From an uncultured Bacteroidales bacterium (GTDB lineage Bacteria > Bacteroidota > Bacteroidia > Bacteroidales > UBA932), in NCBI GenBank assembly GCA_949286415.1, contig CASEBV010000010.1, positions 1-64,000 of the forward strand: a stretch of DNA of 64,000 bases, written 5' to 3'. This document shows positions 33,860-42,504 of the stretch, piece after piece; position 1 is the stretch's first letter; every line of letters begins with the position of its first letter. The translations under genes were made by a program, and so were the position numbers. The notes beneath the pieces were generated by a model. It was not told where the DNA came from and searched no databases. It saw only the letters and a program-made list of their open reading frames with translations.

Positions 33860-34819
33860 ATGCTTAACAGACGTATTTTGAGGATCAAGGTGTTCAAGGT
33901 GCTTTACAGTGCCATGATGAGCGGAAATGTTTCCCTGGCCGAGGCTGAATCTGACCTTGATGCATCGTGTGAAGCCACGAGAGACCTGTATCTGTTCATG
34001 CTCGGGATTGTTTCACCTCTGACAAATATCGCGAAGGAAAGGATTGAGGCAGCAAAGGGCAAATTCAATCCGACAGAGGAGGAGCGGAATCCCAACATGA
34101 AGTTTGCGGACAATGCTCTTGCCGTGCTCCTGGATTCAGATCCTGATTTTACCAAGATTTTCAAGAAGAAGAAATTTTCATGGGAACAATATGACATGTT
34201 CCTGAAAAAAACATATGCTTCCGTCTGTTCCCGGGAATATTATGCAGACTATATGTCCACCCCAGGCTCATCTCTTGAGGAAGATTGCCGTCTTTTCATA
34301 AAGATTTTCGAGAATGAGTTCGCGGAAAGCGAGGATCTTGAGAAAATCCTTGAAGACATGTCCATATTGTGGAATGATGACCTTGCATATTCGCTTACTT
34401 TTGTCTGCAGGACACTTGAGGGACTCGCAAAGGGTGAAAGATGGTCTCTGCCGGCTCTTTATCTGAGCGACATGACAAAGAAATCAGGCATGGAGGACGA
34501 CAGGCTCTTTGCCAGAAAACTTCTTCGCAGCGCCTATACCGGCTACCAGAAGTATTCTGCCATGATGTCCGAGTCTGTGTCTAACTGGGACAGGGAAAGG
34601 ATTGTGTCCACGGACATGGCTCTGATTGTGCAGGGCATGGCTGAAGCTGCGGCATTTCCTACAATTCCGGTGAAAGTCACCATCAACGAATATGTCGAGA
34701 TTTCCAAGTTCTATGGGACTCCTAAGAGCCGGATATTTGTCAATGGACTGCTTGACAGGCTTATACAGAAAATGAGCAATGACGGACTTGTCCAAAAGAC
34801 AGGAAAGGGACTGCTGTGA
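33860..34819 (+). CDS. nusB: Transcription antitermination factor NusB
   Basis: The 319-residue product opens MLNRRILRIKVFKVLYS, the NusB first helix. Its C-terminal half ends with MALIVQGMAEAAAFPTIPVKVTINEYVEISKFYGTPKSRIFVNGLLD, the conserved NusB end, including the Asn-Gly of the 'fvNGvLd' motif. The extra ~160 residues in the middle are standard for Bacteroidetes NusB. It works with NusE in rRNA antitermination. ATG 33860 is the first with homology. Confidence 0.92.
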   Translation: MLNRRILRIKVFKVLYSAMMSGNVSLAEAESDLDASCEATRDLYLFMLGIVSPLTNIAKERIEAAKGKFNPTEEERNPNMKFADNALAVLLDSDPDFTKIFKKKKFSWEQYDMFLKKTYASVCSREYYADYMSTPGSSLEEDCRLFIKIFENEFAESEDLEKILEDMSILWNDDLAYSLTFVCRTLEGLAKGERWSLPALYLSDMTKKSGMEDDRLFARKLLRSAYTGYQKYSAMMSESVSNWDRERIVSTDMALIVQGMAEAAAFPTIPVKVTINEYVEISKFYGTPKSRIFVNGLLDRLIQKMSNDGLVQKTGKGLL

Positions 34820-34896
34820 AAAAATTGCAGATTTCATAGGAAAACCATATTTTCGCAAAGTATTAACCGTGCCTGAGTGCACAAATTTTATTTGAA

Positions 34897-35247
34897 ATGA
34901 ATATTCTTACACTTTTTACATTGCTTGACGGTGCTGCGGGCGCGGCTGGAGCCGCTGGTGGAGCTCCTGCAGGCCAGGGCCAGTGGTCCATGTGGATCAT
35001 GCTTATTCTCATCTTCGTGGTGATGTGGTTCTTCATGATCCGTCCGCAGAGGAAGCAGCAGAAGGAACTCCAGAAATTCCGTGACGGCCTTCAGAAAGGC
35101 GACAAGATTGTTACAATCGGAGGAATTTACGGGACGGTGGCTGAAGTGAAGGACAAGACCCTTCTCATTGAAGTCGACAACAATGTCAAGATCAAAGTTG
35201 ACAAAAATTCTGTCGTGAAGGACTTCTCTGCCGTCAATCAGCAGTAG
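34897..35247 (+). CDS. yajC: Preprotein translocase subunit YajC
   Basis: A small membrane protein of the Sec accessory complex. An Ala/Gly-rich N-terminus is followed by one membrane segment (WIMLILIFVVMWFFMI), the RPQRKQQKELQKFRDGLQKGDKIVTIGGIYG signature and a soluble C-terminal domain. At 116 residues its length is normal. It follows nusB by 77 bases in the same direction and precedes the ybbR-like gene. Confidence 0.95.
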   Translation: MNILTLFTLLDGAAGAAGAAGGAPAGQGQWSMWIMLILIFVVMWFFMIRPQRKQQKELQKFRDGLQKGDKIVTIGGIYGTVAEVKDKTLLIEVDNNVKIKVDKNSVVKDFSAVNQQ

Positions 35248-35296
35248 CCTTTTGTGACATCAAGGTTCCGGCGGACCGGAACGGTTCAGGAGAAAC

Positions 35297-36274
35297 ATGA
35301 AGCGCGTTTTCAATAAGATATTGGAATCGTTGAATTTCAGCGGGAGAGATTGGACAGTATTTCTGCTTTCTCTCCTGTTGGCTTTCAGTATATGGCTTCT
35401 CCATAACCTTTCGCTCAAATACACTGAGTTTCTTCAGGTGCCGGTGAAGGTGCAGTGTGAACTCGAAGGACATGCAAACATGTCCGCAAATTCAAGTGAT
35501 ATCGTGGCAAGATGCCAGACCACAGGATATAATGTCATCCGTTCGTCCGGAAAGAGGAATGCGCGTCCGGTTGTGCTTTCCGTCTCTCCTTCCGTATTGC
35601 GGCACAAGGACGGGGAGACATATTACCTGACATCCGACGATCTCAAGGAATACACACATCTTATCTTTGGCGAAAATGCATCTGTGGAGTATTTTCTCCG
35701 TGACACCCTGTTTTTCCGCTTTCCGTACGAGGAGAGCAGAAAAGTCCCCGTATACCCTGTGCATATCCTGAGATATGCTCCCCAATATATCGGTTCCGGC
35801 AACATGACGGTGGAGCCGGATTCCGTTGTCCTTTACGGTGAGCCGTCACATATAACCAACATTGACAGGGTGATGACAGAGGTCATAAGGCTGAATGACA
35901 TCAAGTCCGATGTTCATGGTTCCGTCAGGCTGGAGCATGTCAAAGGCATCAGAATGTCAACTGACAATGTGAGGTTCTCACAGGATGTGAGCAGATATGT
36001 GGAAGTCAGTTCCGTTGTCTCGATTCAGGGTAGAAATGTCCCTCAGGGGAAGGAACTTATGATTTATCCGTCTACGGCTGAAGTGACATTCAGATGCATA
36101 TTTCCCCTGTCTGCGGATCCGACCGGTGCTGTCAGGTTCTATGTCGATTACAATGAATTCATGCAGTCGCTTGACGGAAAATGTACGGCAAGGGCAGACA
36201 ATCTCTCCGGAGAAATCATCAGTTATGAAATCCGGCCGAAGATATTCGATTGCGTAGTCAACGAGAGGATATGA
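35297..36274 (+). CDS. YbbR-like domain protein
   Basis: One N-terminal membrane segment (residues ~22-38, FLLSLLLAFSIWLLHNLS) is followed by tandem YbbR-like beta domains. VPVKVQCELEG, FPYEESRKVPVYPVHILRYAPQYIGSGNMTVEPDSVVLYGEP and ITNIDRVMTEVI are typical. In Firmicutes CdaR, a YbbR protein, regulates cyclic-di-AMP synthase; the Bacteroidetes role is unproven. It ends in an ATGA overlap with coaE. Confidence 0.87.
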   Translation: MKRVFNKILESLNFSGRDWTVFLLSLLLAFSIWLLHNLSLKYTEFLQVPVKVQCELEGHANMSANSSDIVARCQTTGYNVIRSSGKRNARPVVLSVSPSVLRHKDGETYYLTSDDLKEYTHLIFGENASVEYFLRDTLFFRFPYEESRKVPVYPVHILRYAPQYIGSGNMTVEPDSVVLYGEPSHITNIDRVMTEVIRLNDIKSDVHGSVRLEHVKGIRMSTDNVRFSQDVSRYVEVSSVVSIQGRNVPQGKELMIYPSTAEVTFRCIFPLSADPTGAVRFYVDYNEFMQSLDGKCTARADNLSGEIISYEIRPKIFDCVVNERI

Positions 36275-36963
36275 ATACCGGCGAAGGAATGGATTCTATT
36301 GCAATCAGTGAGATGAAAACATTGGCTGTCACAGGGGGTATCGGAAGCGGAAAGTCTGCCGTATGTGCTTTTTTTGCCCGTAAGGGAGTGCCTGTCTATG
36401 ATTCTGACAGCAGGACAAAGGCCCTTTACGATGAGGATCCGTCGCTTGTGACTGCCATAGAGTCCCGGCTCGGGGTATCCCTCAGGGATTCTTCTGGGCT
36501 GTTGGACCGCAGGAGGCTTGCGTCCATTGTCTTCTCAGACCGGGACAAGCTTTCGTGCCTTGAGTCAATAGTTCATCCAAGGGTGCTTGCGGACTTTGTC
36601 CAATGGCGGGCATGCCGGCAGGAAGCCATGAAAACCGGGGAGCTTGTATGGCGGAAGGAAGCTGGGGATGTGCCGTTTGTGATAATTGAGTCCGCCATAA
36701 TTATTGACAAGCAGATTTTCAGAAATACAGTGGATAAAGTTCTGCTTGTGGATGCCCCATTGGAAGCGCGTTTCCTGCGTACAGTTGCGAGAGACAATGT
36801 CTCTGAAGCATCTGTGGGGCAAAGGATGTCAAGCCAAGGCATATTGGCCGGACTGTTTCCTGGCCGCCTGCCCGAAGGTGTGGACTTCATGATTGAGAAT
36901 GATTCGGATCTTGCGAGTCTTGAGGCGAAAGTGGACAGCATATGCGGCCAATTGTGGTGCTAA
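36271..36963 (+). CDS. coaE: Dephospho-CoA kinase
   Basis: Last step of CoA synthesis. The P-loop TGGIGSGKSAVC lies at residues 21-32 from the ATG at 36271. YDSDSRTKALYD and VHPRVLADFVQW match CoaE, and VLLVDAPLEARFLRTVAR is the usual C-terminal region. The ATGA overlap with the YbbR gene favours this start, although M15 would also give a viable protein. Typical enzymes are 195-205 residues, so the N-terminus may be slightly long. Confidence 0.93.
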   Translation: MNTGEGMDSIAISEMKTLAVTGGIGSGKSAVCAFFARKGVPVYDSDSRTKALYDEDPSLVTAIESRLGVSLRDSSGLLDRRRLASIVFSDRDKLSCLESIVHPRVLADFVQWRACRQEAMKTGELVWRKEAGDVPFVIIESAIIIDKQIFRNTVDKVLLVDAPLEARFLRTVARDNVSEASVGQRMSSQGILAGLFPGRLPEGVDFMIENDSDLASLEAKVDSICGQLWC

Positions 36964-37019
36964 TCTCTGATGTTGGTGATTATTAATGATTTGTACAGAT
37001 ATTAACATAAATGTTATAA

Positions 37020-37484
37020 ATGAGTGGAGAAATGAAAACTGATTTGTCAAAGATTCTTTCTGTTTCCGGGCAGTCCGGACTTTTCCTTTATCTGTCCCAG
37101 GCAAGGGCCGGGGCTATTGTCGAGTCTCTCGCGGACAAGAAGAGGTCATGCTTCGGAATGAGCAGCAGGATAACCACGCTTGAAGATGTGTCGATATATA
37201 CTGAAGACGGGGAAGTAAAGCTGAAGGAAGTGTTCCTCAAAATGAAAGATGTCCTCGGAGATGAGGATGCTCCGTCTGCAAAGTCCTCTCCTGATGACCT
37301 CAAGGCTTTCTTTGAAAAGGCCCTGCCTGAATATGACAGGGATCGGTTCTATGTGTCGCATATGAAAAAGGTGGTCGAGTGGTACAATGCCCTTAAGCAT
37401 TACGCTTCACTTGATTTCACTGACCCGGCGCAGAATGCCGAGGAGGCAGCAGAAGAAGAGTCTGCCAAGAATCTTCAGAAATGA
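37020..37484 (+). CDS. DUF5606 protein
   Basis: A 154-residue protein starting MSGEMKTDLSKILSVSGQSG, then LFLYLSQARAGAIVESLADK and MSSRITTLEDVSIYTEDGEV. This is the DUF5606 pattern found near rimO and coaE in Bacteroidetes. There is a C-terminal acidic tail (EEAAEEES). The function is not known. It overlaps rimO by 4 bases (ATGA), so the two are coupled. Confidence 0.88.
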   Translation: MSGEMKTDLSKILSVSGQSGLFLYLSQARAGAIVESLADKKRSCFGMSSRITTLEDVSIYTEDGEVKLKEVFLKMKDVLGDEDAPSAKSSPDDLKAFFEKALPEYDRDRFYVSHMKKVVEWYNALKHYASLDFTDPAQNAEEAAEEESAKNLQK

Positions 37485-38848
37485 TGAAGATGTCCCGGAC
37501 TGAAGTTATGGACATGGAAGGCAGGCGGAAGACTGTCCGCACGCTCACACTCGGCTGTTCCAAGAACCGGGTCGACACGGAGCATCTGCTTTCGCAGATT
37601 GAAGGGCATTATGAAATCATTCCCGAGGATGATGCTGATGCTTATGCGGATTATATGCTCGTGAATACCTGCGGGTTCATAGGTGATGCCAAGGAGGAGT
37701 CGGTCGATGCCATTCTCAATGCCGCGGAACTGAAAAAGGACGGGAAAATAGGGAAAATCTTCGTCTTCGGATGTCTTTCTCAGCGCTATGAGAAGGAACT
37801 GCCGGAACTGCTGCCTGAAGTTGACGCCTGGTTCGGCGCAAGAGGTACGGATGCCCTCGTCCGCGCCCTCGGTGTGGAGCCGAAGGAAGATGCCAGGACA
37901 CGGAGACATCTGACGACTCCTGGACATTATGCATTCATCAAGATTTCAGAAGGGTGTGACCGGCGGTGTTCATATTGCGCAATCCCGTTCATCAGGGGCA
38001 GGCACCGTTCCGTCCCTATGGAGGAACTTGTCGCAGAAGCCCGTCTTCTGGCAGCGAAGGGGGTGAGGGAACTGATCCTGATTGCCCAGGATACCACATA
38101 TTATGGTCTGGACCTATATCGCAGGCGGGCGCTTGCTGAACTGCTTGACAAGCTTTCCGGAATAGACGGAATTGAGTGGATCAGGATACATTACTCATAT
38201 CCGGATGATTTTCCGGATGATGTGCTTGACCGCATGGCCTCCAATCCCAAAGTGTGCCGTTATATGGATATCCCGCTGCAGCATATTTCGGACAGAGTAT
38301 TGGCCAATATGCGCAGGAATGTTGACGGAGCCTGGACCAGGGCTCTCATAAGGAAGATGAGGGAAAGGGTGCCCGGAGTCGTGCTCAGGACCACAATGAT
38401 TGTCGGTCATCCGGGGGAGACTGACGCTGATTTTCAGGAACTTCTTGATTTTGTCCGCGATGCGCGCTTTGAAAGGCTGGGGGCGTTCAGATATTCCGAA
38501 GAAGAAGGAACATACGGAGCAGAACATTTCAATGATGAGATCTCCGGGGAGACAAAGCAGGAAAGGTGGGATGAACTCATGCGGGAGCAGGGCCTGATAT
38601 CCCTCTCATTCAACCAGTCCCGGATAGATACCGAGGAAAAGGTCGTGATAGATGATTTTTCCGACGGAGTCTTTGTATGCCGGAGCGAGTTTGAAAGCCC
38701 GGAAGTCGACGGCGAGATTCTTGTAAAATATGACCCGTCGGTCTTCGGAGGCGTAGAACCCTATTCTATGGTAGGGGAGTTCATCAGAGTCCGCATTTCC
38801 GGAGCTGATGAATATGACCTGATTGCCGAGCCTCTGGCCTTGATTTGA
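37481..38848 (+). CDS. rimO: Ribosomal protein S12 methylthiotransferase
   Basis: A radical SAM enzyme that methylthiolates Asp of ribosomal protein S12. The N-terminal UPF0004 domain has TLGCSKNRVDTE (C26) and VNTCGFIGDAKEES. The radical SAM Cys triad is C158, C162 and C165 in GCDRRCSYCAIP. A TRAM domain ends the protein (about 385-455). At 455 residues, the first ~20 look like a start overlap on DUF5606 and may be replaced by a later Met. Confidence 0.95.
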   Translation: MMKMSRTEVMDMEGRRKTVRTLTLGCSKNRVDTEHLLSQIEGHYEIIPEDDADAYADYMLVNTCGFIGDAKEESVDAILNAAELKKDGKIGKIFVFGCLSQRYEKELPELLPEVDAWFGARGTDALVRALGVEPKEDARTRRHLTTPGHYAFIKISEGCDRRCSYCAIPFIRGRHRSVPMEELVAEARLLAAKGVRELILIAQDTTYYGLDLYRRRALAELLDKLSGIDGIEWIRIHYSYPDDFPDDVLDRMASNPKVCRYMDIPLQHISDRVLANMRRNVDGAWTRALIRKMRERVPGVVLRTTMIVGHPGETDADFQELLDFVRDARFERLGAFRYSEEEGTYGAEHFNDEISGETKQERWDELMREQGLISLSFNQSRIDTEEKVVIDDFSDGVFVCRSEFESPEVDGEILVKYDPSVFGGVEPYSMVGEFIRVRISGADEYDLIAEPLALI

Positions 38849-38895
38849 CACGATGTCCTGTTCTGTTTTATGATGGATTCCAATTTAGCAGTGCC

Positions 38896-39858
38896 ATGAA
38901 ACCAAAGATTTCCCTGTTGCCATTCCCGTTGATTCTGATAACTCTGGCAGTGTCTGTGTCTGCAATTTCCTGTGGTCCTTCTGTCTCGACATTGAGTGTC
39001 GAATTGAGGCATCCCTCGCGGTCCGGGATTGACCTGGCGGGAAAAAGTCTGGCTGTGGCATATCTGGATGACGGAAATAGCCTTGACTCCTCATTTATTG
39101 CTTCAGTTGCGGAAGGGTTTGCCGGCAGTCTTGAATCGGAATATTTCTCCGGGGAGCCGGTGATAATGATATACAATGTAGAGAAAAATCCCGGTGCTGA
39201 CTATTCCTGCAGAGACTCTATGATCAATGTCCTGATGTCCGCCGGGACAGATGTGCTCTTTCTTTTTGATTCTCCTGTGCTTGGTGACATTTCCCTTTCG
39301 CCGGCGCAGAAAGTCCAGACACCGGCCGTGCGTGATTCTGCGTATGTGGTTGAGGCTTCAATCCCGTATTCCGTGCGTCTCTTCGTGTATGACGCGCTGG
39401 ACAGGGCCGACAGGGTACGGGTGTATTCGGGAGCTTCGGCAGCCGGTCCGGTTGCATATACAGACGGCACGGAGCCGGATTCTGTACTTGAGCAAAAGGC
39501 ATTGTCCTCATTGTCGTCGCCTGGGCTTGATGCAGGAGAAATTGCGGGACGGCCATTTTTTCCAGTGTGGAATGAGGAGAATCTGACTTTTTTCTATTTC
39601 GGCGCTTCTTCCGGCAAATGGATTGACGCAATTATAGCTGCGTATTATTTTGACTGGAACAGTGCCATCAGAATCTGGTCTGAGCTTGCTGCTTCACCCA
39701 ATCTTGAGAAGCGTTCCTGCGCTGCATACAATCTTGCCTCGGTATTCTATATCACCGGACAATATTCCCTTGCCAAGGATTGGCTGGACATTTCGGACGA
39801 GTCCTATCCTGTCCATCTGTCGTATGGACTGCGGAAAAAAATTGAGTCCCGGCTGTGA
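38896..39858 (+). CDS. Hypothetical lipoprotein (DUF6340-like)
   Basis: The start at 38896 gives 320 residues with a lipoprotein signal ending VSAISC (Cys26). The mature N-terminal part has LAGKSLAVAYLDDGNSLDS followed by an alternating alpha/beta domain, then a TPR-like stretch near the end (KRSCAAYNLASVFYITGQYS and LAKDWLDISDES). This resembles the Bacteroidetes lipoproteins called DUF6340, but I am not certain of the name. It follows rimO by 47 bases. Confidence 0.6.
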   Translation: MKPKISLLPFPLILITLAVSVSAISCGPSVSTLSVELRHPSRSGIDLAGKSLAVAYLDDGNSLDSSFIASVAEGFAGSLESEYFSGEPVIMIYNVEKNPGADYSCRDSMINVLMSAGTDVLFLFDSPVLGDISLSPAQKVQTPAVRDSAYVVEASIPYSVRLFVYDALDRADRVRVYSGASAAGPVAYTDGTEPDSVLEQKALSSLSSPGLDAGEIAGRPFFPVWNEENLTFFYFGASSGKWIDAIIAAYYFDWNSAIRIWSELAASPNLEKRSCAAYNLASVFYITGQYSLAKDWLDISDESYPVHLSYGLRKKIESRL

Positions 39859-39897
39859 ATCAGCCAAGACTCTAATGTGCATAATCAATTAGAAAAT

Positions 39898-40221
39898 AAA
39901 GGAGAGACCGTAAGCCGGTTTCTGTTCTGTTCTGCCATTTATCTTCGCAACCTACCCCCTGACATCGGACGGGCAGCCCTTGGTTGTCAGTATATTTGGT
40001 CTTGCAGGCTTCAGGACCGTACCCGGAGTATGTCACCATATTCCGCCGTGAGCTCTTGCCTCACATTTTCACCCTTGCACCGCAGGTGCGGTTATTTTCT
40101 GTTACGGTATCCGAAAGATTGCTCCCTCCTGCGATTTCCACAGTGAAGTGCCCTTCCCTGTCCGGACTTTCCTCACCGTTTCATGCGAGCATGTCCCGGC
40201 GCGGCAGATCGTCCCTCCTTT
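39898..40221 (-). ncRNA. rnpB: RNase P RNA (class A)
   Basis: Read on the minus strand the 324 nt begin AAAGGAGGGAC and end GTCTCTCCTTT, which pair to form P1. Inside are GAGGAAAGTCCGGACAGGG (the P3/P4 start near the 5' end), GCACCTGCGGTGCAAGGGTG, and the 3' ACCGGCTTACGGTC block that closes P4/P2. It lies between the lipoprotein gene and the OYE gene. The ends were set by the P1 pairing and are probably within a few bases. Confidence 0.93.
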
Positions 40222-40234
40222 ATTCTGGTTGTCT

Positions 40235-41494
40235 TTATTTATAGCCGAGCTTGCGCTCCGTTCTGTCATTCTGCCGGATGATTTTCTGTACATCCCTTTC
40301 AAGTGCCGGAGTAATGTCCTTGCATTTCTTGTGACAGGCCATTTCCAGCGTATACATTCTTCCGATGCAGAAATTTGTATGCTCGCATCCGCTGCAGCAG
40401 TTCTCGTCGGCTTTCATCTTGTTGACGAAATCCGTGTCCTCAAGTACGGCACGGCCCATCTGGAGCATCTGGAAGCCGGAGTCAATCACTTTGTCTGCAT
40501 CTTTTCTCGTAGTCACGCCTCCGACATATACGAGCGGCATGTCCGGCAGTGCTTCCCGGAATTTCAGCGAATCCTCAAGGAAGTACAGCCTCTTGAACGG
40601 CACTGTCGGGGAGACTATCTTGCCTCCGAGCAAAACCCCCAGCTTGAGCCACCACTGAGTCTTCATCGGCATATAATGGGCGATGGCCTTCTTCGGGAAC
40701 TGTCCCCTCATCACATACATAGGGGCACGGCTCACGAATCCTCCCGACAGCACCAGCGCATCGGCCCCGCATTTCTGCAGTTCTTTGGCGACTTCGATGC
40801 TCTCGCCGATTTCCATTCCTCCCCTGAATCCGTCCCTGGTATTCATCTTCACGAATATTGCCACCTTTCCTTTCCCTGCTTCAGTCACGGCCTTCATGCA
40901 CCTGCGCATGAACCGCATCCTGTTGTCCAGCGAACCTCCGTATTCGTCATGCCTGTGGTTGGTGTACGGTGACAGGAACTGGGATATCAGGTATCCGTGT
41001 CCGGCATGTATCTCCACTGCATCGAATCCGGCCTTGATGGCAAGCCTGACCGCATTCCCGTATGCCTCGACCACCTCATCGATTTCCTTCAGCGTCATCT
41101 TGTGGACGAAAGTAGGGGAGTAGAGGTTGAATCCACGGCTTGCCCCGTAAGGAGTGCAGCCGCATATTCTCTTGTGGGACATGTTCCCGCAGTGTCCGAG
41201 CTGGATTGATGCCTTTGCTCCCTCGGCATGGATGGCATCAGTGAGTTTCTTCAGTTCGGGGACAATTTCCTCCCTCATCCAGAGTTGTCTCTCAAAGGAG
41301 AGGCCGCTCCTGCATACTGCCGCGTATGCTATGGTAGTCATCCCTATTCCTCCCCTTGCCACTGCCGTGTGGTAGTCAAACAGGGATTGTGACGGAGAAT
41401 TGTTCTCGCACATCCCCTCAAAGGCAGCGGACCGGATTGTCCTGTTGCGCAGTTCAAGCGGTCCGATTTTATACGGAGTAAACAAGTCACTCAT
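40235..41494 (-). CDS. NADH:flavin oxidoreductase (old yellow enzyme family)
   Basis: The start at 41494 (MSDLFTPYKIGPLELRNRTI) gives 419 residues of an FMN TIM barrel: HAEGAKASIQLGHCGNM, AGFDAVEIHAGHGYLISQFLSPYTNHRHDEYGGS (catalytic HAxH region) and VYVGGVTTRKDADKVIDSGFQMLQMGRAVL. A Cys-rich tail (CCSGCEHTNFC) suggests an Fe-S or zinc site as in some enoate reductases. It lacks the NAD-binding third domain. An upstream ATG at 41617 extends into a low-quality leader. Confidence 0.9.
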   Translation of the reverse strand: MSDLFTPYKIGPLELRNRTIRSAAFEGMCENNSPSQSLFDYHTAVARGGIGMTTIAYAAVCRSGLSFERQLWMREEIVPELKKLTDAIHAEGAKASIQLGHCGNMSHKRICGCTPYGASRGFNLYSPTFVHKMTLKEIDEVVEAYGNAVRLAIKAGFDAVEIHAGHGYLISQFLSPYTNHRHDEYGGSLDNRMRFMRRCMKAVTEAGKGKVAIFVKMNTRDGFRGGMEIGESIEVAKELQKCGADALVLSGGFVSRAPMYVMRGQFPKKAIAHYMPMKTQWWLKLGVLLGGKIVSPTVPFKRLYFLEDSLKFREALPDMPLVYVGGVTTRKDADKVIDSGFQMLQMGRAVLEDTDFVNKMKADENCCSGCEHTNFCIGRMYTLEMACHKKCKDITPALERDVQKIIRQNDRTERKLGYK

Positions 41495-41613
41495 CCAATT
41501 GTAAATTTTAGTGTCCCATGGAGCGCCATGGCGGTTGAATCTTATTCTTGTCTTTCTGTACGGTTTTTGTTCTTCTGAGCAGTTTTTATCCTTCGGCCCG
41601 GGCCTGTCGCCGG

Positions 41614-42393
41614 TCACCAGATGAAAGGTATCAGATGCTTCTTGTGCAATTCTTTGTATTCGTCCCCGAATTCTTCCTCATATCTCGCCGTCAGAGCCTT
41701 TGCCCTCGGGGCAAGGTTGGCGAAAGTCCATACGGCAAAGAGAAGACCGGCCGGAGACCATGTCAGGATGGCAAATCCGACCCATTCGGTGAGTTCTCCG
41801 AAATAATTTGCCGAAGTAACATATTTGTACAGCCCTTTTCTCGGTATATAATGCCTGGTATCCCCCGGCTTGCGCAGGTTGCGGATGACATGATCGGAAT
41901 CAAGGTTAATGAGCATGCCTGCCAGGAACAGTAGAGAGCCAATGATGAACTGTGGGCTTGCAAGCCATTCCGTCGCATATTTCCCTGCCGGAGCGAACCG
42001 GAACAGCCATTCTCCTATGAAGTAGGAATTCATCGAATTGAACAGGAATCCCATGGCTATGATGGCAACCGGCATGGTCCCTTTCCCGCGGATGAGCAGC
42101 GGAAAAATGAATGAGCGCTGGAAATAGTGCACGAGGAAAAGTCCGGCCATGATGTAGAGCACCAGACTGCTGTTGCCTGTGTCTGCCCCTGACATCGCAT
42201 ACCGGGCGGTGTACATGAGCATCAGCAGGAAAGCAGGGCATTCCATTATGATCCAGCCCGTCCTGTTGTTGACTTTCGGTCCCCATTTTCCTCCGCCGAG
42301 ATATCCGTATCCGGCCTTGAAGAAGAACAGTGCCACGAACACCACTATGGCAAGCAGTGCCATTATTCCCATCAGCAAATAATAAGTCTCCAT
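41614..42393 (-). CDS. Steroid 5-alpha-reductase-like membrane protein
   Basis: The 259-residue membrane protein from ATG 42393 has about six hydrophobic segments and the C-terminal conserved block GDTRHYIPRKGLYKYVTSANYFGELTEWVGFA, followed by ARYEEEFGDEYKELHKKHLIPFIW. This is the DUF1295/3-oxo-5-alpha-steroid 4-dehydrogenase pattern, where ALTARYEEEFG precedes the end. It would reduce an enone using NADPH. A start 6 codons upstream is possible. Confidence 0.87.
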   Translation of the reverse strand: METYYLLMGIMALLAIVVFVALFFFKAGYGYLGGGKWGPKVNNRTGWIIMECPAFLLMLMYTARYAMSGADTGNSSLVLYIMAGLFLVHYFQRSFIFPLLIRGKGTMPVAIIAMGFLFNSMNSYFIGEWLFRFAPAGKYATEWLASPQFIIGSLLFLAGMLINLDSDHVIRNLRKPGDTRHYIPRKGLYKYVTSANYFGELTEWVGFAILTWSPAGLLFAVWTFANLAPRAKALTARYEEEFGDEYKELHKKHLIPFIW

Positions 42394-42467
42394 ATTTATA
42401 AAGGTCACCATTGTAATGAAAACTCCGGCAAAGGTAATAAAGATTTTCTCAAATCAGTTTTTTTATC

Positions 42468-42475
42468 TACTTTTG
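42468..42475 (+). promoter_or_regulatory. -7 box of pyrG
   Basis: TACTTTTG matches TAnnTTTG and lies 30 bases before the pyrG start at 42505. Confidence 0.5.
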
Positions 42476-42504
42476 TGTCCCTGAAAACGTATAAATACAG
42501 ATTT

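Noticed and set aside
40148..40972. Plus-strand frame over rnpB and the OYE gene
   Set aside because: It covers a structured RNA gene and the reverse of a strong flavoenzyme, so it is a shadow.
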